This document shows, piece after piece, positions 14,488-22,241 of a stretch of DNA of 32,847 nt; position 1 is the first letter of the stretch; the number at the start of each line of letters is the position of its first letter. Source of the DNA: Natronospirales bacterium (GTDB lineage: Bacteria; Pseudomonadota; Gammaproteobacteria; Natronospirales; JAIVGZ01). The stretch covers positions 1-32,847 of the forward strand of contig JAIVGZ010000010.1 of assembly GCA_020201335.1 (NCBI GenBank), read 5' to 3'. The notes beneath the pieces were generated by a model. The model had not been told where the DNA came from, searched no databases, and worked only from the letters and a program-made list of their open reading frames with translations. Position numbers and translations under genes: made by a program.

Positions 14488-15420
14488 TTACCAGTCCCTC
14501 GCAAGTGGAATTGTGAGGTGGAGCTGAGTGCCCTTGCCGGGGGCGGACTTGATTTCGAGCGAGCCGTGTAGCGCACCCACACGCTCCTGAATGCCGAGCA
14601 GGCCGAGGCCGCGCGGGCGCCCATCGCTGCTGAGTGGGTCGAACCCGACACCGTCATCCTTGATCGTGCAATGAATCACGCCTTTGCGCGTCCAGACGCG
14701 CACTTGCACGCTGGTGGCTTGCGCATGCCGGACGATGTTGTTCAGCGCTTCCTGTACGCCACGGTAAATCGCCGTCTCGAGCGGTTGTGCGTAGCGCTCT
14801 CGGACTGAGCCCGACACTGTCACGTCCAGTTTCGCTCGCTTGCGGAAGCCGTCGCCGAGGAACTGCAATGCGGGCAACAGGCCCAATTGGTCGAGGATCG
14901 GCGGCCGCAACTCGTGTGACAGATGCCGCAGTTGCTCGCGCACGGTATCCAGGTGCGAGGTGATGCGCGTCACGCCTTCGCTCACGTGCTCAGGCGCATC
15001 GCGCGTTAGCTGTGACAGTTCCAGATACACGGTCGCAAGCAGCTGCGCGGCCTCGTCGTGCAAGGTATGGGCGATGCGGCGCGCCTCTTCTTCGAGGATG
15101 TGGTTCAGACGCCGAAGTGCGGCATTCGATTCGCGGTTGCCCATCTGCAGGACTTCGAACGGCGACAGGCTTTCGACCAGGAAGCGACCGGCTGCGGTCA
15201 GGCGCTTTGCGAGCGTCCGCTCGTCGACGGGATGACCCGCTATAGCGGCGACGGTTGCGAGTTGGTGCACGTTCACGAGCTCAAGCAGCCCCTTGCCACC
15301 GGCAAGCGCCGCGCGCCCAAGCTCGTACGCCTCATGCAGCGCTGTCTCGCCGCCGCTATCCAGGTATTCGCATAGCGCCTGCTGATATCGGTCGAGTAGG
15401 TCGGTGGCGGTTGTGTCCAT
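14488..15420 (-). CDS. NarX/DegS-type histidine kinase with RsbU_N-like N-terminal domain
   Basis: About 310 residues from the ATG at 15420, which lies 4 bases after the stop of the phosphatase gene; the upstream open frame belongs to that gene. No membrane segment is seen, so it is cytosolic. Residues 1-92 (DLLDRYQQALCEYL, ETALHEAYELGRAAL, NVHQLA, FLVESLSPFEV) match the pattern of the RsbU N-terminal domain, which in Bacillus subtilis binds the RsbT kinase. A short coiled coil (95-112) leads to a HisKA_3 dimerisation domain with His121 in HTLHDEAAQLL. The HATPase domain has the N-box QEALNNIVRHAQ and glycine boxes KDDGVGFDP and GLGLLGIQERV. The architecture and position suggest that free RsbT docks on the N-terminal domain and switches the kinase on. 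Confidence 0.88.
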   Translation of the reverse strand: MDTTATDLLDRYQQALCEYLDSGGETALHEAYELGRAALAGGKGLLELVNVHQLATVAAIAGHPVDERTLAKRLTAAGRFLVESLSPFEVLQMGNRESNAALRRLNHILEEEARRIAHTLHDEAAQLLATVYLELSQLTRDAPEHVSEGVTRITSHLDTVREQLRHLSHELRPPILDQLGLLPALQFLGDGFRKRAKLDVTVSGSVRERYAQPLETAIYRGVQEALNNIVRHAQATSVQVRVWTRKGVIHCTIKDDGVGFDPLSSDGRPRGLGLLGIQERVGALHGSLEIKSAPGKGTQLHLTIPLARDW

Positions 15421-15424
15421 TCGC

Positions 15425-16036
15425 TCAACCGAGGTACCTGATGACGAAGACCAGTGCATCATCGGACTGGGTGCTGTGGGTGGCAAGCAGCGTCTCGGCA
15501 ATCTGCTCGACTTGCTCGCCGGTATCGATGCTTTTTACGAAGCCCGGGTCGACCCCGTCGGTGGCGAGTACCAGCACGTCGCCTCGATTGATGTTTACTG
15601 ACGCGGTTTGCAGCCGCGGCAGCCGCTGATCGCCAATCAATCCGGGCCGTTGCAGCAGGGTCTCGTGAGGGTGCTGTGGTGAAGGCACCCTGCGTTGGAT
15701 TCGCCCGGCGACATTGCCGATACCGAGCCATGTCACCGAATGGTCCTCGGCATTGAACGCCGCAAGCGCCATCGCGACGCCACGCGTGCCGCGCAGCGCC
15801 TCGTCGCAACGACTCGCCAGCTCTGGCAGCGTTTCGGATTTGTATTGCTCGACCATCGCCAGCGCCTGGGTGGCGACTTCAGCCGCTTCTTCGCCGTGGC
15901 CGATGCCGTCGACCACCGCGACCAGCATCCCCTCTGGTATGTCCGCAACGAAGTATTTGTCGCCGCAAACGGTCTGCCCGGCCACCGTGAGGGACGCCGA
16001 AGCGCACTCCGCTGAGCGTGGTTTCAGGACAGCCAT
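15425..16036 (-). CDS. rsbX: RsbX-like PP2C/SpoIIE-family phosphatase
   Basis: About 203 residues. The single-domain phosphatase fold has the metal-binding aspartates in GDKYFVADIP (Asp26) and VVDGIGHGEEA (Asp43), then LGIGNVAG, GDVLVLATDGVDPGF and a final SDDALVFVIRYL. In known stressosomes RsbX removes phosphate from RsbS and RsbR to reset the complex. The length is near that of Bacillus RsbX and no sensor or RsbU-type N-terminal domain is present, so it fits the feedback phosphatase rather than an activator. The start overlaps the rsbT end by 13 bases. Confidence 0.88.
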   Translation of the reverse strand: MAVLKPRSAECASASLTVAGQTVCGDKYFVADIPEGMLVAVVDGIGHGEEAAEVATQALAMVEQYKSETLPELASRCDEALRGTRGVAMALAAFNAEDHSVTWLGIGNVAGRIQRRVPSPQHPHETLLQRPGLIGDQRLPRLQTASVNINRGDVLVLATDGVDPGFVKSIDTGEQVEQIAETLLATHSTQSDDALVFVIRYLG

Positions 16037-16479
16037 TTCTTTGCCGTGATGGTCGTGCCACGACCAATTTTGGTATCGATGTGCAATTCGTCGACCATGC
16101 GCTGGACGCCGCAGAGGCCGAGCCCGAGGCCGCCGGAGGTCGAATAGCCGCCGACAATGGCGCGTTGCACATCCGGGATTCCGGGGCCTTCGTCGTGGCT
16201 GATGATGACGAGCCCGCGTTTGCCGGACTTGGTGCTGGCCTCCAATCGGATTTCCCCGTGCTGCGCATAGAGCACGACGTTGCGCGAGAGCTCGGAAATG
16301 ATCGTCGCAATAAGCGTCGATTCCGTTTCCGAGAAACCGAGGCGCAGCGCCATCTCCCGTCCCCGCTGGCGCGCAGTGACGATATCCGCTACGGCATCGA
16401 TTGCGATGGTGGCTGTTTCGTTCAAATTCTTAGCCAGGCCACTTGCCATACGGGGAAGGGCCTCGGCTCCCCTAGTCAT
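16024..16479 (-). CDS. rsbT: RsbT-like serine/threonine switch kinase
   Basis: About 151 residues, a GHKL-fold ATPase. The N-box is SELSRNVVLYA (Glu63, Asn67), the G1 box is HDEGPGIPD (Asp96), the GYSTSGGLGLGLCGVQRMVDE lid is next, and the C-terminal GTTITAKKW is typical of RsbT. It phosphorylates the STAS proteins RsbS and RsbR in the stressosome and is then released to activate an output partner. The first 20 residues extend beyond the Bacillus protein; Met11 is a possible alternative start, but the ATG at 16479 overlaps the rsbS stop (ATGA) and is preferred. Confidence 0.93.
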   Translation of the reverse strand: MTRGAEALPRMASGLAKNLNETATIAIDAVADIVTARQRGREMALRLGFSETESTLIATIISELSRNVVLYAQHGEIRLEASTKSGKRGLVIISHDEGPGIPDVQRAIVGGYSTSGGLGLGLCGVQRMVDELHIDTKIGRGTTITAKKWLS

Positions 16480-16850
16480 CGTAGTCGGGTGTGGTTTCTT
16501 TTCGGTCTGTTGTCGAAGTAGGCGAGGCCTTCCTCGAGGTCCAGCGCGGTCGGAACCCCCTCCAAACTGAGTCCGAGCTGCACCATCGAGAACGCCACCT
16601 CGGGCTGGATGCCGACGATGACGGTGTCTGCGCCCCGGAGCCGGATCATGTGCGCCATGTCGCGCAGCGTCCGCACCGAGAACGAATCCATCACGTCGAG
16701 ACCGGTGACATCGAGGATGACGCCGATCGAGCGGTAGTAGCCCACTTGCTCGACAAGGCGATCCCGGAGGACCACCAAGTCGCGGTCAGTGAGTACAGCC
16801 TGAACCGATGCGATCAGGTAATCGCGTTGTTTGAGAACAGGTACGTCCAT
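16476..16850 (-). CDS. rsbS: RsbS-like STAS-domain stressosome scaffold
   Basis: About 124 residues, a single STAS domain. The phosphorylatable serine is present: DVTGLDVMDSFSVRTL, with Ser56 in the place of the known RsbS phosphoserine. The later VIVGIQPEVAFSMVQLG strand-helix is also typical. RsbS forms the icosahedral core with RsbR and holds RsbT until phosphorylated. The gene begins 2 bases after the rsbR stop and overlaps rsbT. Confidence 0.93.
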   Translation of the reverse strand: MDVPVLKQRDYLIASVQAVLTDRDLVVLRDRLVEQVGYYRSIGVILDVTGLDVMDSFSVRTLRDMAHMIRLRGADTVIVGIQPEVAFSMVQLGLSLEGVPTALDLEEGLAYFDNRPKRNHTRLR

Positions 16851-16852
16851 GC

Positions 16853-17770
16853 CTATTCAACCGTTTCGTGGATAGGGACGACCTTGTAGCCGAGCAGCTT
16901 CTCCGCTTCTTCGATACCCCCCTGAAGGTCGCCGACAGTTGCCATCTTGCCGAGGTCGACGCCAATCGTGACGAGGGTCTGCGCAATCTCTGGCGCGAGC
17001 CCCGTGACGATGACGTCCGCGCCGACGAGGCGGGCCGCTTCCACAGTCTGCACCAAGTGGTTCGCGACAGCCGCGTCGACGGCCGGTACACCGGTGAGAT
17101 CCATCACGACCACCTTCGCGCGGTTGATGCGAATGCCACGCAGCAACTGTTCGGTAAGCTGACGGGCGCGTTGCGGGTCGATGATGCCGATAATCGGCAG
17201 AATCAGCAGCCGCTCGCGTACCGGCAGCACTGGCGTCGACAGCTCGCGGATAGCTTCCTGCTGCTGGCGGATGATGCGCTCGCGCTCCTGGACGAAGCCA
17301 ACCGCCACCGTGTTTGCGATGCGGTTCGCCGCCGGCTCATACGCGTCCAGCACCCGGGTCAGCGCCTGCTCGTTCGCGCCGTATTTCGAGAACAGCGATC
17401 GGGCAAGCACGTCGCGAAGCAGCAGCACGATACCGACAACTTCGTGCGTCTCGACGCCCCGAGGGATGATCCGCTCGGACAGGTCGCGCGCGTATGCTTC
17501 GAGGGCCTCAATTGAACCCGTTTCGAGCGCGCCAAGGTAATTGTCGTAGACCGAACTGACCTCGGCGAGGATCTCGTCGTTGGTCATCGCGGTCAGGAAA
17601 CGGGCACCCATGATGCGGCGCGCCCACTCTTCGCGTAGGGGGCCTCGCCCCTGGCGCAGATGCGCAACCAGTTCTCGTAAGAGCTCTACATGCGTCTCGT
17701 TGGTCGCCGTGCCAGCTTTCTCTGCCGGCTTCGCCCGCTCACGGGCCTTGGATTTGTTGCCAGTTGCCAT
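16853..17770 (-). CDS. rsbR: RsbR-like stressosome sensor (RsbRD_N-like plus STAS), lacking one phosphothreonine
   Basis: 305 residues. GGAGGA at 17778-17783 is 7 bases before the ATG, the best ribosome site of the cassette. After a Lys-rich 25-residue tail, residues 28-165 form an all-helical sensor domain (HLRQGRGPLREEWARRI, VETHEVVGIVLLLRDVLARSLF) of the RsbRD N-terminal type. A helical linker (160-178) then leads to a C-terminal STAS domain (184-300). In the STAS loop DLTGVPAVDAAVANHL the residue after the Asp is Ala233, where RsbR proteins usually have threonine (Thr171 of Bacillus RsbRA). The second site is present (EIAQTLV, Thr265). It is the likely signal input; no cofactor-binding residue can be identified. 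Confidence 0.92.
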   Translation of the reverse strand: MATGNKSKARERAKPAEKAGTATNETHVELLRELVAHLRQGRGPLREEWARRIMGARFLTAMTNDEILAEVSSVYDNYLGALETGSIEALEAYARDLSERIIPRGVETHEVVGIVLLLRDVLARSLFSKYGANEQALTRVLDAYEPAANRIANTVAVGFVQERERIIRQQQEAIRELSTPVLPVRERLLILPIIGIIDPQRARQLTEQLLRGIRINRAKVVVMDLTGVPAVDAAVANHLVQTVEAARLVGADVIVTGLAPEIAQTLVTIGVDLGKMATVGDLQGGIEEAEKLLGYKVVPIHETVE

Positions 17771-17933
17771 TCAGTGTTCCTCCATACCCCCACCGCGCAA
17801 CGGCAGGGCCGTTCCGCGGTAATACTAAACCGAAAATCAATGGCTTGCATTTCGCCAAACCACGGCTTTCCAGCGTTGATGCTGCGTAAAACCACTGTAG
17901 TGAGGGAGGCGATGGTGTGGATATCAGGTAAAC

Positions 17934-17957
17934 ACCCTAAATTAAGGACCTTAGGGT
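17934..17957 (-). terminator. inverted repeat after the PhoB-type regulator
   Basis: ACCCTAA (17934-17940), a 10-base loop and TTAGGGT (17951-17957) lie 18-41 bases past the stop of the gene at 17975. The loop can form an alternative AAGG/CCTT pairing. The following minus-strand bases are GTTTACC. It is either a weak terminator or an operator in the 204-base gap ahead of rsbR; the rest of that gap shows only the rsbR ribosome site. Confidence 0.4.
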
Positions 17958-17974
17958 ATTTAGCGGCGTCGAGG

Positions 17975-18727
17975 CTAACTGGACCGGTGGTTGCTTTTCC
18001 CTTCTTCGTTGGTGCCGTGGTGCCCGGTGATCCATTCCGGTAGCACGTCGAAGCGGAAGCCGACGTTGCGCACCGTGATGATGTTTCGCCCGGCGGTGCC
18101 GAGTTTGCGGCGCAAGCGCCCGATGTGTACATCGACGGTGCGGGTGTCGAGTCCGTGGATGCTGCTGTGCGGCCACGCCTGTTCGAGTAGCGCGTCGCGG
18201 CTCTGCACGCGGCCCTTTGCTTCGAGCAGCACCTGCAGCAGCTTGAACTCTTTCTTCGTGAGCCGGGTAGGGCGGTCGTTGACGGTAACGGTCCAGCGAC
18301 CCAGGTCCATGTCGATCGGACCGGCACGCACGTGCGAGCCGGTGGGCTCCGGGTGCGCACGGCGGCTGAGTGCGCGCATGCGCGCGACGAGTTCCTCGAG
18401 TTGCACCGGCCGTGTCACACAGTCATCAGCGCCGGCCTCCAGCGAGCGGAGCTTCTCTTCGACGCCTTCGAGTGACGCGACCATCATGATGGGGATGTCG
18501 GCGGTCGTCGTGTCGCTGCGCATCTTCTGGCAGAGCTGTAGCGCCGCTCCGTCCGGCAATGCCATGTCGAGCACGACCATGTCCGGTCGGCTGAGCCCGT
18601 GGACCGACTGTGAAACGCGTTCGGTCTCATTGACCACTGTCGTTTCGTAGTCGGCTTGCTCCAGTGCCGCCGCGACGACGCGGGACAACCCGTCGTCGGG
18701 CGAAGCTATCAAAACTCTATGTGTCAC
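17975..18727 (-). CDS. orphan OmpR/PhoB-family regulator with atypical receiver
   Basis: About 250 residues from a GTG at 18727, with AAGG 8 or so bases upstream. The receiver (1-120) keeps the phosphoacceptor-like Asp54 in VVLDMALPDG. However, the acidic pair that binds Mg is Ser9-Pro10 in VLIASPDDGL, and the conserved Lys is Arg106 (VTRPVQ). A winged-helix DNA-binding domain follows (about 130-230: RLTKKEFKLLQVLLEAKGRVQSR, VDVHIGRLRRKLG, ITVRNVGFRF). The tail after 232 is short, basic and unusual. No kinase gene is adjacent. The gene is divergent from manC across 213 bases, so regulation of manC-manB is the obvious hypothesis. Confidence 0.88.
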   Translation of the reverse strand: MTHRVLIASPDDGLSRVVAAALEQADYETTVVNETERVSQSVHGLSRPDMVVLDMALPDGAALQLCQKMRSDTTTADIPIMMVASLEGVEEKLRSLEAGADDCVTRPVQLEELVARMRALSRRAHPEPTGSHVRAGPIDMDLGRWTVTVNDRPTRLTKKEFKLLQVLLEAKGRVQSRDALLEQAWPHSSIHGLDTRTVDVHIGRLRRKLGTAGRNIITVRNVGFRFDVLPEWITGHHGTNEEGKSNHRSS

Positions 18728-18940
18728 GCACGGGCCTTGTTTTCATCGAGTAGTTGCAACAATAGAGCACGCGCCCTGCAAGCAAAACCCGGTGAACCCT
18801 TGAAGTTCATGCGGCAAACAACTGACTCTGCGAAGATTTCGGGAACCTTTAGAGCGAATAGCGAGAATTCAACCTATGTCGCGCCGGCCCCCGGTACTGG
18901 AAGATTTGTCTTAACGATGACGAGGTTTGGAGAAGGTGCG
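18728..18940. other. divergent intergenic region between the PhoB-type regulator and manC
   Basis: 213 bases that must carry promoters for both directions. The start site of manC is marked by GGAGAAGG at 18929-18936. I could not place a convincing sigma-70 or AlgU/sigma-E promoter: a GGGAACC at 18839-18845 resembles an extracytoplasmic sigma -35, but no matching -10 occurs at proper spacing. No palindrome stands out. Confidence 0.5.
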
Positions 18941-20356
18941 GTGATAGTTCCTGTTGTGATGTGTGGAGGTGCCGGCACGCGGTTGTGGCCGCTGTCCCGT
19001 CGGCAGCATCCGAAGCAGTTCCTGAAGCTCTATGGCGAGTACACGCCGTTCCAGGAAGCGATCCGTCGGTGCGGCGCAATCAAGTCGGCCGAGGCACCGC
19101 TGGTGATCGGGAACGAGTCACACCGTTTCCTGATCATTGACGACCTGGCCGAGATTGGTGCGGCCGGGATCGAAGTGATGCTCGAGCCGGTGTCGCGTAA
19201 CACCGCACCGGCGCTTGCCATGGCCGCGTTGCACGCGGCGCGCAAGGACCCGCAGACCTTGCTGCTGGCGATGCCGGCTGACCACTTTATCGAAGACCCG
19301 GCGCGCTTCGCGGCGGCGGTCGAACGCGGTACTGCGGCCGCGCGCGACGGTGCAATTGTACTGTTCGGCGTTAAGCCGAATAGCGCGCACACAGGCTACG
19401 GCTACATCCAACGCAAGGCAAAAGCAGATATCGCAGACGTGGTTGCGTTCAAGGAGAAGCCGGACGAAAACACTGCGCGCACTTACCTTGAAAGCGGTGA
19501 TTACCTGTGGAACAGCGGAATCTTTCTGCTGCGTGCCGACGTCTATATCTCGGCGCTTGAGCGGCACGCACCGGACATCGCTGCAGCTGCACGCGCGGCG
19601 GTGAACGCCGCGAAATGGAATGGCGTCTCACTGGAACTCGATGGCGATGCAATGGAAGCTTGCCGCGGAGAGTCGATTGACTACGCGGTGATGGAGCATA
19701 CGAGCCTCGCGAAGGTGGTCGAGCTCGATTCGGCTTGGAGCGACCTCGGTACCTGGTCGAGCCTGCTTGCTGCCGGTACCGGCGGGGTCGCCGGACGCAA
19801 CGTTGCACGCGGCGACGTGTTGCTCACCGACGTCAGCGGTTCGTTCGTGCATTCGAGCGGCCGGCTGGTAACTGCAGTCGGGCTGCGCGATGTGGTTGTG
19901 ATATCAACCGAAGACGCGGTGTTCGTCGCGCCGATGGACAGGGCGCACGAGGTGAAAGACCTCGTCAGCGAGCTCGAGCGGGAGGGCAGGGAAGAGGTGG
20001 AACTTAATCCGCGCGTGCAACGACCGTGGGGCTGGTACGAGCGACTCGCTCAGAACGAAGGGATGCAGGTGAAGCTGATCCAAGTGAACCCCGGTGCAAG
20101 CCTGTCGCTGCAGATGCACCAGCATCGATCCGAACATTGGGTCGTCGTGCACGGCGAAGCTGAGGTCACGCGCGGCGACGACGTGTTCATACTCGGCGAA
20201 CAGGAGTCCACCGACCTGCCGCCAAAAACGCTGCACAGGCTCCGCAATCGCGGGAAGACGCCCTTGCAAATCATCGAAGTTCAGAAAGGTTCGTACCTGG
20301 GAGAAGACGACATTGTCCGGTTCGATGATAACTACGGCCGCGCCGCCAACGGTTGA
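18941..20356 (+). CDS. manC: bifunctional mannose-1-phosphate guanylyltransferase / mannose-6-phosphate isomerase
   Basis: About 471 residues, the usual length for type II ManC/AlgA. The GTG at 18941 is chosen because GGAGAAGG ends 4 bases upstream and the protein then begins at the conserved IVPV strand; an ATG at 18917 is a rival. The N-terminal nucleotidyltransferase has GGAGTRLWPLSR (9-20) with HPKQF, a VVAFKEKP sugar-binding segment and YLWNSGIFL. The C-terminal cupin isomerase domain has RPWGWYERL, LQMHQHRSEHWVVVHGEAEV and FDDNYGR. It isomerises fructose-6-phosphate to mannose-6-phosphate and converts mannose-1-phosphate plus GTP to GDP-mannose. It overlaps manB by 32 bases. Together with the AlgD-like enzyme it completes a GDP-mannuronate pathway. 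Confidence 0.95.
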   Translation: MIVPVVMCGGAGTRLWPLSRRQHPKQFLKLYGEYTPFQEAIRRCGAIKSAEAPLVIGNESHRFLIIDDLAEIGAAGIEVMLEPVSRNTAPALAMAALHAARKDPQTLLLAMPADHFIEDPARFAAAVERGTAAARDGAIVLFGVKPNSAHTGYGYIQRKAKADIADVVAFKEKPDENTARTYLESGDYLWNSGIFLLRADVYISALERHAPDIAAAARAAVNAAKWNGVSLELDGDAMEACRGESIDYAVMEHTSLAKVVELDSAWSDLGTWSSLLAAGTGGVAGRNVARGDVLLTDVSGSFVHSSGRLVTAVGLRDVVVISTEDAVFVAPMDRAHEVKDLVSELEREGREEVELNPRVQRPWGWYERLAQNEGMQVKLIQVNPGASLSLQMHQHRSEHWVVVHGEAEVTRGDDVFILGEQESTDLPPKTLHRLRNRGKTPLQIIEVQKGSYLGEDDIVRFDDNYGRAANG

Positions 20357-21707
20357 TATTGCGGCGGTCTATCAATGCTTCAAAGCGTATGACGTACGTG
20401 GCCGCGTTCCGGAGCAGCTAAACGAGGGCGTCGCGTGGCGCATCGGCCGCGCATACGCGGAGCTGTTCGGCGCACGCAAAGTAGCGATCGGCCGTGATGT
20501 TCGTGTGACCAGTGTGCCGCTTGCCAACGCATTGTCCGAAGGACTGCGGTCGGCGGGCACGACGGTATGCGACATCGGCCTCTGCGGCACCGAGGAAATC
20601 TACTTTGCGACCACGCACATGGGGCTCGACGGCGGCATCATGGTGACCGCGAGCCACAATCCACCCGAATACAACGGAATGAAGTTCGTGCGAGAAGACG
20701 CGCAGCCGGTAGGGCTCGCGTCCGGCCTGCGAGAAATCGCTGCGCGCGCTGCCGGTGACCAGGGGCGGGGCGCAGTGGTAAGAGGGCAGTACGAGCGCAT
20801 GAATGTGCGCGCAGCGTATGTCCGGCACATCCTGTCGTTTGTCGACTTACCGACCCTGAAGCCGTTCAAGGTCGTCGTGAACGCCGGCAACGGGTGCGCC
20901 GGACCGGTGATAGACGCGTTGGCAAAATCGCTGCCGGTAGAACTCGTCAAGCTGAACCACGAACCGGACGGCAGCTTCCCTAACGGCGTACCCAATCCGC
21001 TGTTGCCTGAGATGCGTGCGGAAACGGCGAATGCGGTGGTGCAGGCGGGCGCTGACCTAGGTGTTGCCTGGGACGGCGATTTCGACCGTTGCTTCCTTTT
21101 CGACGAGCGCGGCCGCTTTATTGATGGCTATTACATCGTCGGGCTGCTCGCGAAGACTTTCCTCGCCAAATGGCCAGGCGCGAAGATCGTCCACGACCCG
21201 CGGCTGGTCTGGAGCACCGTCGACCTCGTCACACGCGGCGGTGGCGTGCCGGTGATGAGCCGGTGCGGCCATACAAACCTGAAGGACGCCATGCGCTCAG
21301 CAAACGCTGTATACGGCGGCGAGATGAGCGGGCACCACTATTTCCGTGATTTTGCGTACTGTGACAGCGGCATGATTCCCTGGTTGATCGTCCTCGAGCT
21401 TTTGTCCCGCTCGGGCGCGCGCCTATCCGAGTTGGTTGCCGAACGGATGCGCCGTTTCCCGTCGAGTGGCGAGATTAACCGGGAGGTCAGCGACATCCCG
21501 GCGGTTACCCAACGCGTCATCGAGCATTACCGGGACGACGCGCTGGACACTTCATATTTAGACGGCGTCAGCATGGAGTTCCCGGAATGGCGTTTCAACC
21601 TGCGGCCATCGAACACCGAGCCGCTGCTGCGGCTCAACATCGAGACCCGCGGTGATGAGTTGATGCTGCGTAGGCGTACCCAGGAATTGATGGAGCTGCT
21701 CGGATGA
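20325..21707 (+). CDS. manB: phosphomannomutase (ManB/AlgC type)
   Basis: About 460 residues, close to AlgC. The ATG at 20325 lies inside the 3' end of manC and is the only sensible start before the conserved KAYDVRG. The phosphoserine loop is TASHNPPEYNG (Ser110), the metal loop is DGDFDR (Asp250, 252, 254), the sugar-binding loop is GGEMSGHHYF and the phosphate-binding loop is RPSNTEPLLRLNIE. It interconverts mannose-6-phosphate and mannose-1-phosphate between the two ManC steps. Some relatives also act on glucose phosphates. It overlaps the next gene by 4 bases (ATGA). Confidence 0.94.
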   Translation: MITTAAPPTVDIAAVYQCFKAYDVRGRVPEQLNEGVAWRIGRAYAELFGARKVAIGRDVRVTSVPLANALSEGLRSAGTTVCDIGLCGTEEIYFATTHMGLDGGIMVTASHNPPEYNGMKFVREDAQPVGLASGLREIAARAAGDQGRGAVVRGQYERMNVRAAYVRHILSFVDLPTLKPFKVVVNAGNGCAGPVIDALAKSLPVELVKLNHEPDGSFPNGVPNPLLPEMRAETANAVVQAGADLGVAWDGDFDRCFLFDERGRFIDGYYIVGLLAKTFLAKWPGAKIVHDPRLVWSTVDLVTRGGGVPVMSRCGHTNLKDAMRSANAVYGGEMSGHHYFRDFAYCDSGMIPWLIVLELLSRSGARLSELVAERMRRFPSSGEINREVSDIPAVTQRVIEHYRDDALDTSYLDGVSMEFPEWRFNLRPSNTEPLLRLNIETRGDELMLRRRTQELMELLG

Positions 21708-22126
21708 GCCCGGCGCCCACCACGCGCCCGTTACGCGACCTCGGCTGGGCGGTCTCGATTGTCGCGATGCTGGGCATGTTCTGGACCGTCGTCGAGCCGC
21801 GGCCGGAAACCAGGCAGAACGAGCGGCATTTGGAGGCGCGGGTCCTGCTGCTTTTGGACCGTTATGAGCACCCGGATGGGGTGTCCATCGAGCTACCGAG
21901 GATCGAGGTGGCCGATTGGGATGGTGCCGGGGTCGCGACGGCGAGCTGCAGCGACTGGCGGATCCGGGTGCGCCCGGGCGCGGTTTCAAGCCTGCCCGAC
22001 GGCGCACTGGACGAGCTGCTGGCCCACGAACTTGCGCATCTGCTGGTCTGTGCCGAGGAGGGCCGCCGGGCCGCACACGACACCGAGTGGTGGCGTATGT
22101 ACCGCCGCATCTATACCATCGGATAA
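21704..22126 (+). CDS. small membrane-anchored SprT-like HExxH protein
   Basis: About 140 residues. One N-terminal membrane helix (14-30) is followed by a compact domain carrying the zinc motif HELAH (His108, Glu109, His112). A third histidine is at His125 in HDTEWW, a pattern like the HExxH...HGxxW of SprT/WLM-type metalloproteases. Its start overlaps the manB stop, so it is translated with the GDP-mannose genes. That coupling suggests an envelope or polymer-related role, but no substrate is known. It is too small to have a full peptidase domain of the larger families. Confidence 0.7.
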   Translation: MSPAPTTRPLRDLGWAVSIVAMLGMFWTVVEPRPETRQNERHLEARVLLLLDRYEHPDGVSIELPRIEVADWDGAGVATASCSDWRIRVRPGAVSSLPDGALDELLAHELAHLLVCAEEGRRAAHDTEWWRMYRRIYTIG

Positions 22127-22241
22127 ATACGATTTAACATAATATACATTATGCGTAATACGGCAGAACGCTGTTGTATGGGGCTAAAACAGTTAAAACA
22201 ATAGGAAACCTGAAGTTATGAGGTCTTCTTAAGGTCAAACC
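22127..22241. other. AT-rich convergent intergenic region
   Basis: 115 bases between two converging genes, far more AT-rich than the surroundings. A small AT stem CATAAT-ATAC-ATTATG lies at 22138-22153, and a TGAGGT/ACCTCA pair with a long loop at 22219-22244. No T-tracted GC hairpin and no gene were seen. Confidence 0.5.

Noticed and set aside
18839-18870. A possible AlgU/sigma-E promoter upstream of manC (GGGAACC)
   Set aside because: The only candidate -10 (TCAAC) is about 20 bases away, outside the usual 16-17, and other bases do not fit.
18656-18940. A longer manC starting at 18656
   Set aside because: The extension overlaps the divergent regulator, has no ManC similarity, and GTG at 18941 has a good ribosome site and the conserved N-terminus.
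22127-22241. A possible small RNA in the AT-rich gap
   Set aside because: There is a TATA-like stretch but no clear promoter plus terminator pair, and the gap is explained as a convergent 3' region.
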